Shown: positions 32,862 through 44,214, counted from the stretch's first letter. The stretch is DNA of 64,000 nt from Dichetophora obliterata (GCA_963920525.1 OY986439.1:34578319-34642318); one strand, 5' to 3'. Notes: generated by a model not told the origin, from the letters alone. Translations and numbers: made by a program.

Positions 32862-33030
32862 GCTACAGCAACGATGTTTAACAGAGATGTGTTGCTATTG
32901 GTTTGCACTGTCCCATTGGGAAAAAGTTTTTACATTTGCTTAGTTTTACCCAGGGCTCGTATTTGCTCACTCATGAAGCTTCTTGGATATGAGGGAATTT
33001 TTTATTAAAAAAATCATGTTCATATTCATT

Positions 33031-33335
33031 GGCCCAAAATACACTGTAGTGCTAAGTCTGCGTGGAGCCGGGTTTCTTTGGCAAGGAAGGTGAGGCAGGC
33101 TTCGTGAAGTTGCGCGAAATTTCACTCACCGAAAAAGCTGTAGTGACGATAGACTGACACTCAAACATAAGCGAAGTCATCATATTTTATTTAGGGGATG
33201 CCTACATCGATGCCTACAATCAAACACAGTTCATTTTCACAAAAGAAAACTGGTTTCACACAGACTGATCAATAAAGTGTGTTTTTGAATAACTGACTGC
33301 TCACGCAGACTGAGCACTACAGTGTATTTTGGGCC
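33031..33335. mobile_element. 305 bp MITE in the left arm of the foldback element
   Basis: 34 bp ends beginning GGCCCAAAATACACTGTAGT match in inverse with one difference. The interruption is absent from the mirrored arm (~35245), which confirms it is an insertion. TSD ambiguous (ATT-like). Confidence 0.8.
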
Positions 33336-33680
33336 ATTTTCATTAAAAGCTGAGCAGATTTTTTTGTTCATGAACTGAAGAAGAGGAAACCAGTTTGTGA
33401 ACAAGAACATTTGTTACTATTGCGAAGAAACTTTTGCTATTCATCTCTTCTTCAATTCTTCACTTGTTATTCGTTGGCTCTTCATTTGCTCATAAATTGT
33501 TCATGAAGTGGTTTAGGCAACGGATGATACTCACTTGTTCACTGGCAATAGATGGTTTGTGTCAGTGAAGGAATTCGGTGCTGGCGCGAACACTAGGTAA
33601 AAATGGTTCGCTGAATCCGAGTCCGTTGTCAGAATGTCAAAATTATGAATTTTTTGTAATAGGGCTGCCACCTAATAAAA

Positions 33681-33917
33681 CAGTAAGTAATGTTTATAAC
33701 GACATCGCTTATTGCGAACTATCGGTTATGACGAACCAAAATTTCAGTCCCGGCTGAAGTTCATAAAAAATAGTAAAAATTTAGTTGTTGATTTTTTATA
33801 CAAAACTAAGAAAAAATTAAAAAAAAGCCAAAAATACAAAATCGCTTATAACGATCTATCGCTTATAACGAACAAAGTTATCGGTCCCTTGAAGTTCGTT
33901 ATAAACATTACTTACTG
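33681..33917. mobile_element. 237 bp pogo/Tigger-like MITE
   Basis: Ends CAGTAAGTAATGTTTATAAC and its inverse. The interior repeats CGCTTATAACGA-type motifs, which resemble pogo/Tigger termini. A right TA is present; the left flank is AAAA, so the TA duplication has decayed. Absent from the mirrored arm, so it inserted after the foldback formed. Confidence 0.65.
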
Positions 33918-35339
33918 TATGTATATTTAAGTTTTAAACATAATTTAACAGTGATAGGGGGTCGCTGATTTCGAATCTGAAGTCAGAATTTTAAAATCCA
34001 AGACAGTGGATAGGGTTGCTGCCTTAATTTTTTTTTTACTAATTCGAGGCTGGCGCGAACTAAAGGGTAAAAATGGGTTGCTGCATCCGAATTCGTTGTC
34101 AGATTTTCAAATTATAAAAATTTTAAATAATAGGGTTGCCACCTAATAATATGTATTTTTTAAAGTTTTTAACATCATTAAACAATTCTATCATGGGGGG
34201 AACCCATGACCCCCGAACACTGATAAATGATGTTTAAAATTCTTAAGAATACATATTATTAGGTAGCAACCCTATGACATATTTAAAAATTTTATAATTT
34301 TATACATATTTTATATATTTTATTTTCAATTCTGAAAACGGTTACGGATTCAGCGACCCATTTTTACCCTTTTGTTCGCACCAGACCCGAATTCGTAAAA
34401 ATAAAAAAAATAAAGTGGCAACCCTATCCACTATCTTGATCTTTAAAATTCTGACTTTAGATTCGAAATCAACGAAATCATACACCGTTAAATTATTTTT
34501 AAAACTATTAAAAGTACATATTATTTGGTGGCAACCTTATTACAAAAAATTAGTAGTTTTGACATTCTGACAACGGTCTCGGATTCAGCGAACCATTTTT
34601 ACCTATTGTTCGCGCCAGCACCGAATTCCTTCTCTGATATAAGCCATATATTGCCAGTAAACAAGTCAGTATTATCCGTTGCCTTCATTACGTCATGAAC
34701 AATTCATGAATAAATGAAGAGCCTACGAACGACAAGTGAAGAATTGAAGAAATGACCCAGCAGCGGATTTGCCAGTGGCTATCATAGAACTAATACAGAA
34801 TAAATTACCAGGTAAGGAAGCATTACTTTTTTCAAAAAGTAATGCGTCTGCATATAGCAGAAGTAATTAACTCATACCTCATTACCTGTAATGCAGCATA
34901 CAAGGAAAAGTAATGCAGTGATTTTTATAACTTAATACAAGTAGTATGTTACTCCATAACTTCTAGGTAATGCTGAAGGGAGGCGATCACTTACCTCCTA
35001 TCTCATTCAATGTTAAATGTAAGGCCTTTTATGAATAGTAAGGTAATATAGTCGGAAGTAGTGGTCATTACAAGGTAATTGATGCTTCATATATTCGGAA
35101 TATATTCCATCCGCTACTGGGGATGAATAGCAACAGTTTCTTCGCAAGAGTAAAAAATATTCTTGTTCACAAACTGGTTTCCTCTTCTTCAGTACATGAA
35201 CAAAAAAAATTTGCTCAGCTCTTCACGAAAATGAGCTGCTCACTTTGATCTTTCTTCATATTCTTAAATGAATGAATAGAAGCAGAAATGAGCTGTTCAT
35301 GAATGAACACATGCTAACCCTGGTTTTATCTATCTTAAT

Positions 35340-35985
35340 GATAACTTATTCGAATAAAAATTATATTCTAAAAATGTACTTGAAAATACCTTTCCAACGA
35401 TGTAAGATTTATGTGAATATGCTGCGTTAGCACAGCTAAAATGGTGCCACAATTTTTTGGATGCGTAATATAAGGATTTTCCAAAAAATGCAAAATAAAA
35501 ATACTAAATAGTGAGTTAAAAATTAGAGATACGTGTTAACATTCGATTAAAGAATCCTTGTCTATTAAAAGGACTTAATATATAAAACGTGACCTCAACT
35601 ATTTTCGTTTATCTCGCATTTTTTCGACCCAGTATTTGTTAATGTACACTAACTCATTCAAATTTTCTGAAGGAGAATTAATATAAAAATTTTCCGTTTG
35701 TTTAACACCAATAATAGTCTCGTATCTTGAAAACTAAAGAAAATCTTAGTACAATGAATTACCTAAACAAACAAAATAAAAAACCAATCCAAATTCAGAT
35801 TGGCTTTCGACGCCAATATCTTTGGTGTTTTATAATACATTTCGTTCGATTTTCTTTTGTCTAAAATTTCAATCAATGTACTTGAAAAAAACTATTCTGA
35901 CATTGACATTGCTTCTCTAAATGAAACTCTCTCTTAAAGATTTCCTTAACCCTTATCTTAGCAATTTCTAATATCACGGCAAAAT
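35340..35985. other. AT-rich non-coding stretch
   Basis: No ORF with family similarity and no bounded repeat seen. Confidence 0.45.
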
Positions 35986-35987
35986 GG

Positions 35988-36085
35988 TGGTAGTAAGGGC
36001 ATCCGATTTTGGGGCGCTTTGGCCATCCTGGGATTTCGGGATTTGAAAAACACAATCCCGGAATACCGGGACTAGTCCCGGGTTT
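35988..36085. repeat. GGGAT/CCCGG-rich element fragment (left copy)
   Basis: CCTGGGATTTCGGGATTTGA and CCCGGAATACCGGGACTAGT form a G/C-rich internally inverted block in AT-rich DNA. A similar block occurs at 42115-42205, on the other side of the tandem array. Confidence 0.5.
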
Positions 36086-36319
36086 GACAAACCTTAGAAA
36101 ACGAATTTTTTGGAAGACGTAATATGAAGTTTCAAAGTAGTTATGACTTATTTCACAACACAAAACATTGTAGAAGATTTTAAAATACTAAAAAACACAA
36201 TTTCGATTAAATGTTTAGTTAGTATTTATTGTTTATTTCTGAAAAATAAGGATCACTTTAAAAAAAATTAATTTAAAGAGATCATTCAGATGGTTCATAA
36301 AATTATTGAAAAAAATTAA

Positions 36320-36748
36320 AATTGTTTATTTATTTTAGTATATCTAAGTAGGAGTTTTTTGATATTTTGTACAGCTTGCTTATGGATTTTTTTTTTAATT
36401 ATTTAAAGTTACATTTTTTTTTAAGTTGTTTGTTTTAATATTTATTTTTTACGTTGTATGTTTTAATATTTTTTACAGTTGCTTTAAGAAAGTTTTATAT
36501 AGTTATATTTTTCGCCTCATAATTGTACAGCTAGTTAAAAAATTTTTATTTTAGTATTATTTAAATTACATTTTAGTATTTCTGAGGAAGAATCATGTGC
36601 TTCTAACATTTTGTTATCTTGTACAGCTAGCTTAAGAAGGGTTTTAATTTAAAAATTTTTAAAATCACATTTAGCTTTCCTTTGGTAGCATCATTGAAAT
36701 TTTTGTACATGTTCTTGGAATTGCAAAAAAGAAAAAAAAATTGAATAG
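36320..36748. repeat. Tandem array, segment 1 (~110-150 bp units)
   Basis: Repeated units contain TTGTACAGCTNGCTTAAGAA, a T-rich stretch, TTTTAGTATNTCTNAG and a TCATTGAAATTTTTGTAC block. The array continues at 37943-38018, 38554-38647 and 41983-42115, so it has been split by at least three insertions. Confidence 0.6.
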
Positions 36749-37942
36749 TATAGGTGTGTGCCAAAAGGAAACTTTTCAGTCGTGGTAGGATAGTAAATAT
36801 CAAGTTGAATAAAATTTGTGTGTGTTGAAATAAATTTGTCTTTTTTGCTGTGTCAAATGGACGATGAAATTTTGACAATTACAAATTTTGACATTTCACA
36901 TTTCGGTCGCGCAAATATTTTATTTAATATGCATTTTGCTTAATTTGCGACATATTTAACTAGAGTGCTTACACATGCAACTTATTTCGTAAACTTTTAA
37001 TATTGTAAACTTAAAAAACTTAAAAAAATAACAGAATAATAAAAATAAAAAACCAAACTTGAGTTTGTGTGTGCGTGTGTGTGAGCCAACGATCTCCCGG
37101 TGCATCAGCAAGTGCAGCATAGTTAAATTGGCTTTCTTTGCTGGCGAACGTCCTGCAAGTGCTAGCACCAGCAGCACAAGCAAGTGCAGTGCAAAATTTG
37201 TTGCTAGAAATTACATCCTCCAAGTGCCTTCACCAGCAGCACAAGCAAGCGCAGAGAAAATTTCTTGCTAGTCAACATCCTCCGAGTGCCATCACCAGCA
37301 GCACAAGCAAGTGCAGCGTAAATTTCCTGATTCTTTTGCTTGCCAACGTTTTCCGAGAGTCGCCACGAGCAGCACAATTTAATTGACTGGTCAACTCCCA
37401 ATATTTCAGAAGCACCATTTCAGCATGTCATAAGCGCAGAGGCTGATTTCTGGCATTATACTCCAGCGTGACTTAAATAAATTGAAAGCGGATAATTTGC
37501 GCTTCATTTGCTTCACTTGCTTGTGCTGCTGGTGGTGGCACTTGGAGGACGTTCGCCAGCAAAGAAAGCCAATTTAACTTTGCTGCACGTGCTGATGCAC
37601 CGGGAGAACGTTAGCCCACACACACGCACACACAAACTCAAGCACTTTCGTTTGTTTTATTATTTTGTTATTTTTTGAGTTTTTCAAGTTTACAATATTA
37701 CAAGTTTACGAAATAAGTTGCAAGTACAAGCAATCGAATTAAATATGTCGCGGAAATTGGCGTGTTGTTTTTTTTTCTTTATTTTTAGTGTGTCAAAAAT
37801 ATGCTTCGCTTTCGAATAGCCCCCCTGGGGCTAGCACAAATTTTGACAATTATATTCACCTCACAAATGCCAAAAATTGCTTTACCAACTGTCAAAATTT
37901 GATCATCCGACTGAAAAGTTTCCGATTGACACACACCCTATA
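36749..37942. mobile_element. 1.2 kb foldback-like element with internal 61 bp tandem repeats
   Basis: TATAGGTGTGTG at the left and CACACACCCTATA at the right bracket arms of ~430 bp that are inverse copies, e.g. CTCCCGGTGCATCAGCA (~37095) with TGCTGATGCACCGGGAG (~37590). The centre (37133-37380) has three to four ~61 bp units with CCAGCAGCACAAGCAAG and CATCCTCCAAGTGCC. Internal tandem repeats in long inverted arms are a feature of Foldback/Galileo-type elements. A TA duplication is possible. The short ORFs over the repeats are artefacts of repetition. Confidence 0.75.
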
Positions 37943-38018
37943 ATAATTTTAGTATGTCTAAGTAAGAATATTGTGCTATTTTGTACCGCTTGCTTAAGGA
38001 AGTTTTGTTTTTTTTTAA

Positions 38019-38553
38019 CCCTCTAATGCCCAAGCCCGCCTATAGGCGGATTCACACCGATCTCTATAAAACCGTAGTCTGTGGAAAATTTTTCAAATGG
38101 TTTCTTTCAGAGTCTAGACGAATCTTTAAGCTATATTTCGGTTTTTCCCACTTGGAGCTAGCATGCTCTGTTTGACTGTTTACTTTAATTTGAATTTAAA
38201 TTTAATAATTTTTTTTACGAATTTAATTAATTTCTTACTCGAAATTTTTAGCTCGATTTTCGGTAAATAAGAAAAAAAAACATTAATTGAAGTGAGATCG
38301 AAGTGAAAAAAAGATACAAGTTAGTAAGTAGCTGTTTTTTCTTTTAATTGAGACAAAAAAAAAAATAAATACGTAAAACAACAATACAAGGTGCTAAAAA
38401 AACCGTTAACATTTTCACCTGTTGTGGACATTTTCACCTGTACAAAAATTAACTAAGAACTTAAATTGAAAACGATTTTTAGATTCGTTTTGCTCGTCCC
38501 CAAATTAGTGTAATCTGATTTGGAGCTCAAACAAAAAATTTGACATTAGAGGG
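38019..38553. mobile_element. 535 bp TTAA-flanked piggyBac-type MITE
   Basis: TTAA at 38015-38018 and 38554-38557. Ends CCCTCTAATG and inward CCCTCTAATGTC. A perfect 14 bp palindrome CCGCCTATAGGCGG lies 17 bp inside the left end (38036-38049). No ORF. Inserted in the tandem array. Confidence 0.8.
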
Positions 38554-39584
38554 TTAATTTTTCATATTTTGTACAGCTGGTTAAAAAATATTTTTATTCT
38601 TGTATTATTAAAATCTTATTTCAGTATTTCTTAGGAAGTATCATGTGCCTTACCAATAGTCGATTTAATGCCAACTCTAAATGGAGTGTAAGCTTTTCTG
38701 ACATTATTTCTATAGAATTTGTTGTTAAAAAGCTTACACTAAATTTACAGCCCTATTCTTTAACAATTGTTAACCATTTTTTTTTAATATTTATATTCGT
38801 TTGTTGTAATTTTTGTTTTCAAAACGAAATTTGAGGTCAAAAACAGATGTTTTAATGAAATTTTCACTATCTGAAAAGCAAGTGACAATTTTTATCTAAA
38901 TATATTATTTTTGAGCAAGATGTATTTATGAAGGTGGAAGAAGTAGGTTGACGTCTTTGAAATCGACACCGTAGCGCTGTCAAATTTCGTTGTAGTGATG
39001 CCACTTTATATTTCTTTTTCCTTTGTGTGGGACAAAAAATTGTGTGGGAGTTTTGTAGTCGGGAAAGGAGATTAAGCGAAGAAGCTTCACAAGCAGCAAA
39101 ATTTTAGGCTTTTTTTAATTGTAAAGTTAAGCAATGTATTTCTGGAGCGTTTTCCTTTATTTAATAAAAATACAGTCAGTATTTTTTTACGTGAAAAACT
39201 TTTGTCTTACGGTGAAAAATATAATTTCTTTCCATGTTTTTTCGCATTATCTTAATGTCATTAATTATTAATATTAAAACAGTACAAACCAGCAAAATAA
39301 AATTGAATTTTGTATTTTTTTATAGTAAAATTTTTATTTTTTATTAATGATTTTTTGTTTATTTTTTTTTGTATTTTTAATTATTTATTAAGGTATTTAA
39401 TTCGAAAATGCATTCGACAAATAAAAAAAGAACGATTTAATTATATTTTCATGAGGTATTTTATTGCTCAATTAAGCAAATTTTTCTTAAAATTTAGAAC
39501 TGATTTAAAAGTTTGTCCATTAAATTTATTGAAAATAGCCTCAAGGCTTTTAATATTTTCTAAAAATTTTCTAAGAAGGTTTTT

Positions 39585-39910
39585 TTAGGCTTCTCTTTGA
39601 AACTTGGTCGACCCAAGTCCATGTGCTTCTTTCGAACTCGCAGCCCTCCAAATCATTTGTAACGGTGGCCTTACACGCAACGACGGTATTACGCTCGGCA
39701 TCAGATATGGTTTCTTACACAATGTAATCCTGCTTCCTGAAATGTTTTTGCAGTCTGTGCCCGTGGGCTTCAGATCCAAGCCGCAACATTCGACCCACTT
39801 CTTTTTTCGATAATCCTTCTTTGGAACTTTGAAGAAAGAAATATTCTCCTTATTCCATGTACTATGCCAAATACCACAGCTTTTAGAAATATTTACAGCC
39901 CTATTCTGGC
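39585..39910 (-). pseudogene. THAP-domain remnant (P-element-like)
   Basis: The THAP fold is a zinc-binding DNA-binding domain at the N-terminus of P-type transposases. The minus strand reads FFKVPKKDYRKKKWVECC (aromatic, basic and Trp positions of THAP), and in the +1 frame, about 25 codons later, KHFRKQDYI, equivalent to the C-x2-H-F zinc-ligand end. A single frame change thus splits the domain, and the first zinc ligands are poorly preserved. The catalytic part of a transposase is absent. It could alternatively be a THAP domain from another transposon class. Confidence 0.5.
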
Positions 39911-40219
39911 AAATTAACAAATTGTTAACCAGTATTTTGAATATTTCTAAGTGTTTGTTGTAATTTTTTTATTTCAATACAAAATTCAAAGCTTAAAAAT
40001 AAAAAATTTTGATTAAAATTGTCACCTGCTTTTCAGTTATTGACAATTTCATTAAAAACATTTTGTTTTTTGAGCTTTAAATTTTGTATTGAAATAAAAA
40101 AATTACAACAAACACTAAGAAATATTCAAAACACTGGTTAACAATTTGTTAATTTGCCAACATAGAAATATTCAAAATACTGATTAACAAATTGTTAATT
40201 TGCCAGAATAGGGCTGTTA
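39889..40219. mobile_element. ~330 bp palindromic MITE in the P-like element
   Basis: ACAGCCCTATTCTGGCAAAT (39893) is mirrored at ~40215. The arms stay inverted to the centre near 40030-40050, so the whole unit folds back. Its termini resemble those of the surrounding element, suggesting an internally deleted relative inserted next to the THAP remnant. Confidence 0.65.
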
Positions 40220-40555
40220 ATATAATTTTTTTTTCTAACAACGAATTCACTCAAGAATCACTACTAATGACAAATCACTCAAGACGCGTGTTGTTTTTTC
40301 GAACCAAAAAGAACAAGTAACAAAACATAGGATTTTTCACTGGATTATCACTTAAAATATGGCATCACTTCATTTTGTCTGATTTTGACAGCACTACGGT
40401 GTTGATTTTATAAAGTCATCTAGTTCTTTCACCTTCTTTAATACATCTTGTTTTGGAGTTTCAAATTTTGTTTGAAATCAAAAAATTACAACAAACTCAT
40501 AGAAATATTAAAAATACTGGGTAACAATTGTTACTTTGCCAGAATAGGGCTATTA

Positions 40556-41955
40556 GGGCGCGTTTATAGCGGCGACTTGTTGCTGGACCAACCGAACCGA
40601 GAAGGAAAGCTGGAAAACACTGCACATACAATAATATGAAACAAGCTCAAAGTGCGTATAGTGCCAGCCGAGCTGGCAACTTCAAGTGACTTGTGCGCTG
40701 GTTTTCATCTTCCCGATTGTTGCTTTCTCGCTCGCTCGCACGGTTTGCATGTGTTTTGATTCATTTTACACTCTGCTTGTTTATTACTTTCGTTTACTCA
40801 ATTTACTTATGACAAATACTGCCAAACAAATGCCTGTTTTTGTTTTTTGACGCAAATGTGAGGCAGCAAAAAAAAAAAAATAACAAACAACAGCACACTT
40901 GACTGCCAGCTTCGCGATCTATTCTATATTTCCTTGAATTCATTCATTCAAGGACACAAAAAACACACAATAGCAACAAAGAAGACCAACAAGAAAAGTA
41001 CTAAGCACACAATAAAACGAATTTGCACTCAGTTGTAATGCTGTATTTTTTCCTCGCACAGAAAAATACGCACAGAAACAGCATTATAAAGTGTTAACGT
41101 AGATAAATTTTTATCAAATGTTGCACGCAGAAAACAAAAAGAGAAATAGTGGAAAAAGCTAAACCAGCCGTTGGAAGTAATTCGTTGATTAGCGGCTGTA
41201 AGTGCGTTTCATCTAAAATATAGAATCAAAGATTATCAAATTTTATTATGTGCGATCTTCCTTTCCATTTCCTTTGATTTTGTGCACAAAAGTAAACAAA
41301 CAAAAATAGCAGCAACAAGATAACAACTTTGTTTAGATTAGTTTTGTATTGCTTGGTTGTAAATTCAAAAATAATACAACAAAAACAAAGCCTTAAGAAA
41401 AAGGTTAAAAACAGTTGGATGATCACGTGGCTTCATGCGGCTTGAAGTGCGTTTTAGCTGAGTCATAGAATCAAAAAATCTTGGGCCAGCAGCTGATGTA
41501 CATTTTTTAATGGGCGTTCTTTCTACGATCTTTTTTGTCTGAAAAAATTTTAAATAAAAATACAACAAGAAGGCAACAAAAACCAGCAGAAAACACTTGC
41601 AAAAAAGTCGAAACAAGCTAATACCTCAAGTGACTTGAAACGACTTGCAGTTGCAGGAAGTGCGTTTCAGCAGTGTTTTTTGCATTTTCGTCTCTGCACT
41701 TGTTGTCCGCTGGTTTGAGGAAAGCAAAATGAATGAATGAAATCATGTTTCTTTTTTGATGCTTCGGATGCAAAAATAAACAAAAAAAAAAAAAAACTAA
41801 TATATACATACAAACAAACCCAAAATAGTAAAAGAAACCAGCTGAAACAAGTCACCAGCGTCAAGCGCGCACTATACGCAATTCCAGCTGCTTCTAGCAG
41901 GACGCGTTTCCAGATCGGTCCGGCTCAGCAACTGGCTGGCACTATAAACGCGCCC
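40556..41955. mobile_element. 1.4 kb non-autonomous Harbinger-like element
   Basis: 14 bp perfect ends GGGCGCGTTTATAG are flanked by TTA at 40553-40555 and 41956-41958, the 3 bp target size of PIF/Harbinger. Removing the unit restores continuity of the P-like right arm. Inside, from ~41100 to 41870, are three to four ~225 bp tandem units recognisable by GAAGTGCGTTT and an ACAACAA-rich lead. No transposase. Confidence 0.7.
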
Positions 41956-41982
41956 TTAGAGTCGACATTAAACTGACTATTG

Positions 41983-42115
41983 GTAAGGAATATTGTGGTT
42001 TTTTGTACAGATAGTCTCGAAAGGTTTTTATTTAAAAACTCTTTAAAAACACATACGTTTTTTCTTTATTAGTATCATTGAATTTTTTGTAGGAATATTT
42101 TAGAATTTTTTTTGT
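41983..42115. repeat. Tandem array, last segment
   Basis: TTTTGTACAGATAGTCTCGA, TTATTAGTATCATTGAATTT and flanking T-rich sequence continue the array of 36320-36748. Confidence 0.5.
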
Positions 42116-42205
42116 AGGGGCGATCCCGGTATCCCGAAAATCCCAGGATTTTAGGCCTTGCAATCGGGACTAAGAAAAGTCCAGGATCCCGGAATCCCGG
42201 GAGTG
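42115..42205. repeat. GGGAT/CCCGG-rich element fragment (right copy)
   Basis: CGATCCCGGTATCCCGAAAA and CCCGGAATCCCGGGAG: the same kind of block as 35988-36085. The two may be ends of one element that encloses the tandem array. Confidence 0.45.
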
Positions 42206-43440
42206 GATGTTCTAGTGGTAGTGTCACGTTGCTCGCTAAAGAAAATACATTAAACAGAAAAAGTTCTCAATTTTTGCTTGATTAATTTTTGAGTAACATC
42301 CTCCGTCGCGAAAAAAGTAAGCGTTTTAAGAAAGGCGCGTTTTGAGGTTTTCCTAGCCTTGAATTACGTACCTTTAAGAATATCTTTTTAATTTCAAACT
42401 TTGGAAATACATTCTTCAGTTACTAGGATAAACTTACTTCTTAAGCAATAAAAAATAAATGCAAAAAATATTCATTGTACAGGAAGCTGCCCATTAAAGT
42501 TCATTATTTCAACCCAAAACATTTATATATTTTGTATTCATTTCTTATATTAAAGTATAACTATCCACTTATTAAGTCGACACTTTAAAGTAATTACTTT
42601 TGTTATACTTAAACTCTCCTAAGCAGCTTCTTTGTATTGTTTTAGAACTTCTCTTAAGAAAAAAAAAAAACAAATATATATGTCAATTGTTCAGTCTCTT
42701 GAAAGAAAAGCAAAGAATTACGGAATCTCAACACTGCACATTGAACCACTCACTTAAGAATCTCTTTCTACATAAATTGCTGACTTTGGAGACAGTAAAA
42801 AAAAAACCGCAAATACTGAAAAATTAAATTTATAACCTGACGCAACATGCCGCCAAAGTTGTTATTTCAGTGTTGTCATATAAACAAGTTACTGCGCAAG
42901 CGCCATGGAAGTTGGAAAATTTGACTTTTTCGTCCACGAAAAAAACAAAGTGAAATAAAATATGGTACGTTGGACCATTTGGAATGTCATGCACAGCATA
43001 AATCATTACTTTTTGATAAGGTTGACAACTATTGACTGCAGAGGGCGCTGTTAATTTATTTTGAGCTCAAGAGAGAACTAAAACTGTTCTCGCAAAACTG
43101 TTTGCGGCAAAAGGAGCACTCTGGTGGTGATGGTTTGTGTTGTTATAATCACCACTTTCACCGGAGAGTTTGAAAGAGAAAAACTAAAATGGTGAAGAGT
43201 CAAAGTTATTCACCACTAAATCATAATTATTGTCAAATCATACGATATGGTGACTTTAAGTGTTGCATTTCAATTTGTTGGATAAAACAAATTTGCTTAT
43301 TTAAAGTTTACTCTTAATTTTGATATGGTGAATGTGACAATGTTAAAATTTTATGTTGAAATACGTTTTTTTTTGTGGAAGTGTTGTTTTTAAATTTTGA
43401 ACGCTTTTAAAGCGTTTTCTTATATTTTAACATGATTTAT
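42206..43440. other. Non-coding stretch without recognised elements
   Basis: AT-rich. Short inverted motifs occur around 43120-43180 (GGTGGTGATGG, CACCACTTTCACC), but no bounded element or ORF is evident. Confidence 0.45.
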
Positions 43441-43452
43441 ATTAACTCTTTT

Positions 43453-43523
43453 GACGGTCGTAGCATACTGGTTAAGTACGTTGGTTGTATGCCAAAGAAC
43501 TGAGGTACAAATTCTACCTGCAA
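43453..43523 (+). repeat. tRNA-like SINE head
   Basis: TCGTAGCATACTGGTTAAG is box A-like and GAGGTACAAATTCTACC a two-mismatch box B, at tRNA spacing. Body and TSD not defined. Confidence 0.45.
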
Positions 43524-43813
43524 GACAAAAGTAATTTCCTTTGACCAACTAAATCACACATTGTCAAAATCGAAAACTTAAATTTCTTGTTCACGACAAC
43601 TTGCGATAAGGACTAAAATACTTAACACAATTGTATATTTTTTAAGATTTATAAAATACAAAATAGGGATAAAAAAATGCCAACATTAATTTTTTATAAT
43701 GTAATGAACTGTACAGAACTCTACAGAGATGTGAAATAACAATTTTTTAAAAAAATCGAATTCTTCTCCCTTAAATAGTTAGAACTCTCAGGTACAATTT
43801 GGATTGAGTGTTA

Positions 43814-44197
43814 GAGTGGAGCGATTAGTATGGAAGGAAATGGAAGGTATGGGCGCTTCGCGTTTCTGATTCTTGGGATTGTAATGAGCAAAAAAGTCCA
43901 CTAGACCATACGTCTACGGTGAAAATCGAGCATCCAGATTTTTTTTTTTTTGGATATTTTGGCCTATAACAGCCAAACCATTGAGATTTCGATCCAATAC
44001 TTAGACAAAAATCTCAATGGTTTGGCTGTTATAGGCCAAAATATATATATATAAAAAAAGATAGAAAAAACTGCAAGTCAAAATCGGGAAGCTTGATTTT
44101 CACCGTAGACGTACGGTCTAGTGGACTTTTTTGCTCAGTACAATCCCAAGAATCAGAAACGCAAAGCGCCCATTAAGATGTTCAAATCGCCCCACCC
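43814..44197. mobile_element. 384 bp palindromic mariner-type MITE
   Basis: Ends GAGTGGAGCGATT and inward GGGTGGGGCGATT, with TA on both sides. Most of each ~180 bp arm is inversely repeated, e.g. GTCCACTAGACCATACGTCT with AGACGTACGGTCTAGTGGAC, and ATTTTGGCCTATAACAGCCA with its mirror. Only ~25 bp separate the inner arms. A transcript would form a long double-stranded hairpin. Confidence 0.8.
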
Positions 44198-44214
44198 TAT
44201 TGAGTGTGTTTATT

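Larger units (their letters stand above)
32951..35322. mobile_element. 2.4 kb foldback element with hAT-type ends, carrying nested MITEs
   Basis: The ends are CAGGGCTCGTATTTG (left) and, inward, CAGGGTTAGCATGTG (right), flanked by near-identical 8 bp GTTTTACC (32943-32950) and GTTTTATC (35323-35330). The two halves are inverted copies: GAATTCGGTGCTGGCGCGAA (~33573) pairs with TTCGCGCCAGCACCGAATTC (~34608), and TTGTTCATGAACTGAAGAAG (~33365) with its inverse at ~35195. The centre (~34190-34230) is itself palindromic. Within each arm a ~450 bp module (…GGCGCGAAC…GGTAAAAATGG…GTTGCCACC) is repeated. The left arm holds two MITEs, and 34790-35117 is a further insertion in the right arm. No ORF. Confidence 0.75.
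38648..41982. mobile_element. P-like element remnant with long TIRs, split by a Harbinger-like insertion
   Basis: CCTTACCAATAGTCGATTTA (38648) is mirrored by GACTATTGGTAAGG ending ~41982. Inverted homology extends to ~39120 on the left and 40220-40553 on the right, e.g. CAGCCCTATTCT with AGAATAGGGCT, and CCGTAGCGCTGTC with its mirror near 40390. The interior has a THAP-like coding remnant, typical of P-superfamily transposons. A ~68 bp palindrome (GTGTAAGCTTTT...AAAAGCTTACAC) at 38686-38744 is an extra insertion in the left arm. TSD not resolved. Confidence 0.55.

Noticed and set aside
37138..37386. Overlapping Ala/Ser/Gln-rich ORFs on both strands
   Set aside because: They are produced by the 61 bp tandem repeat inside a foldback element and have no family similarity.
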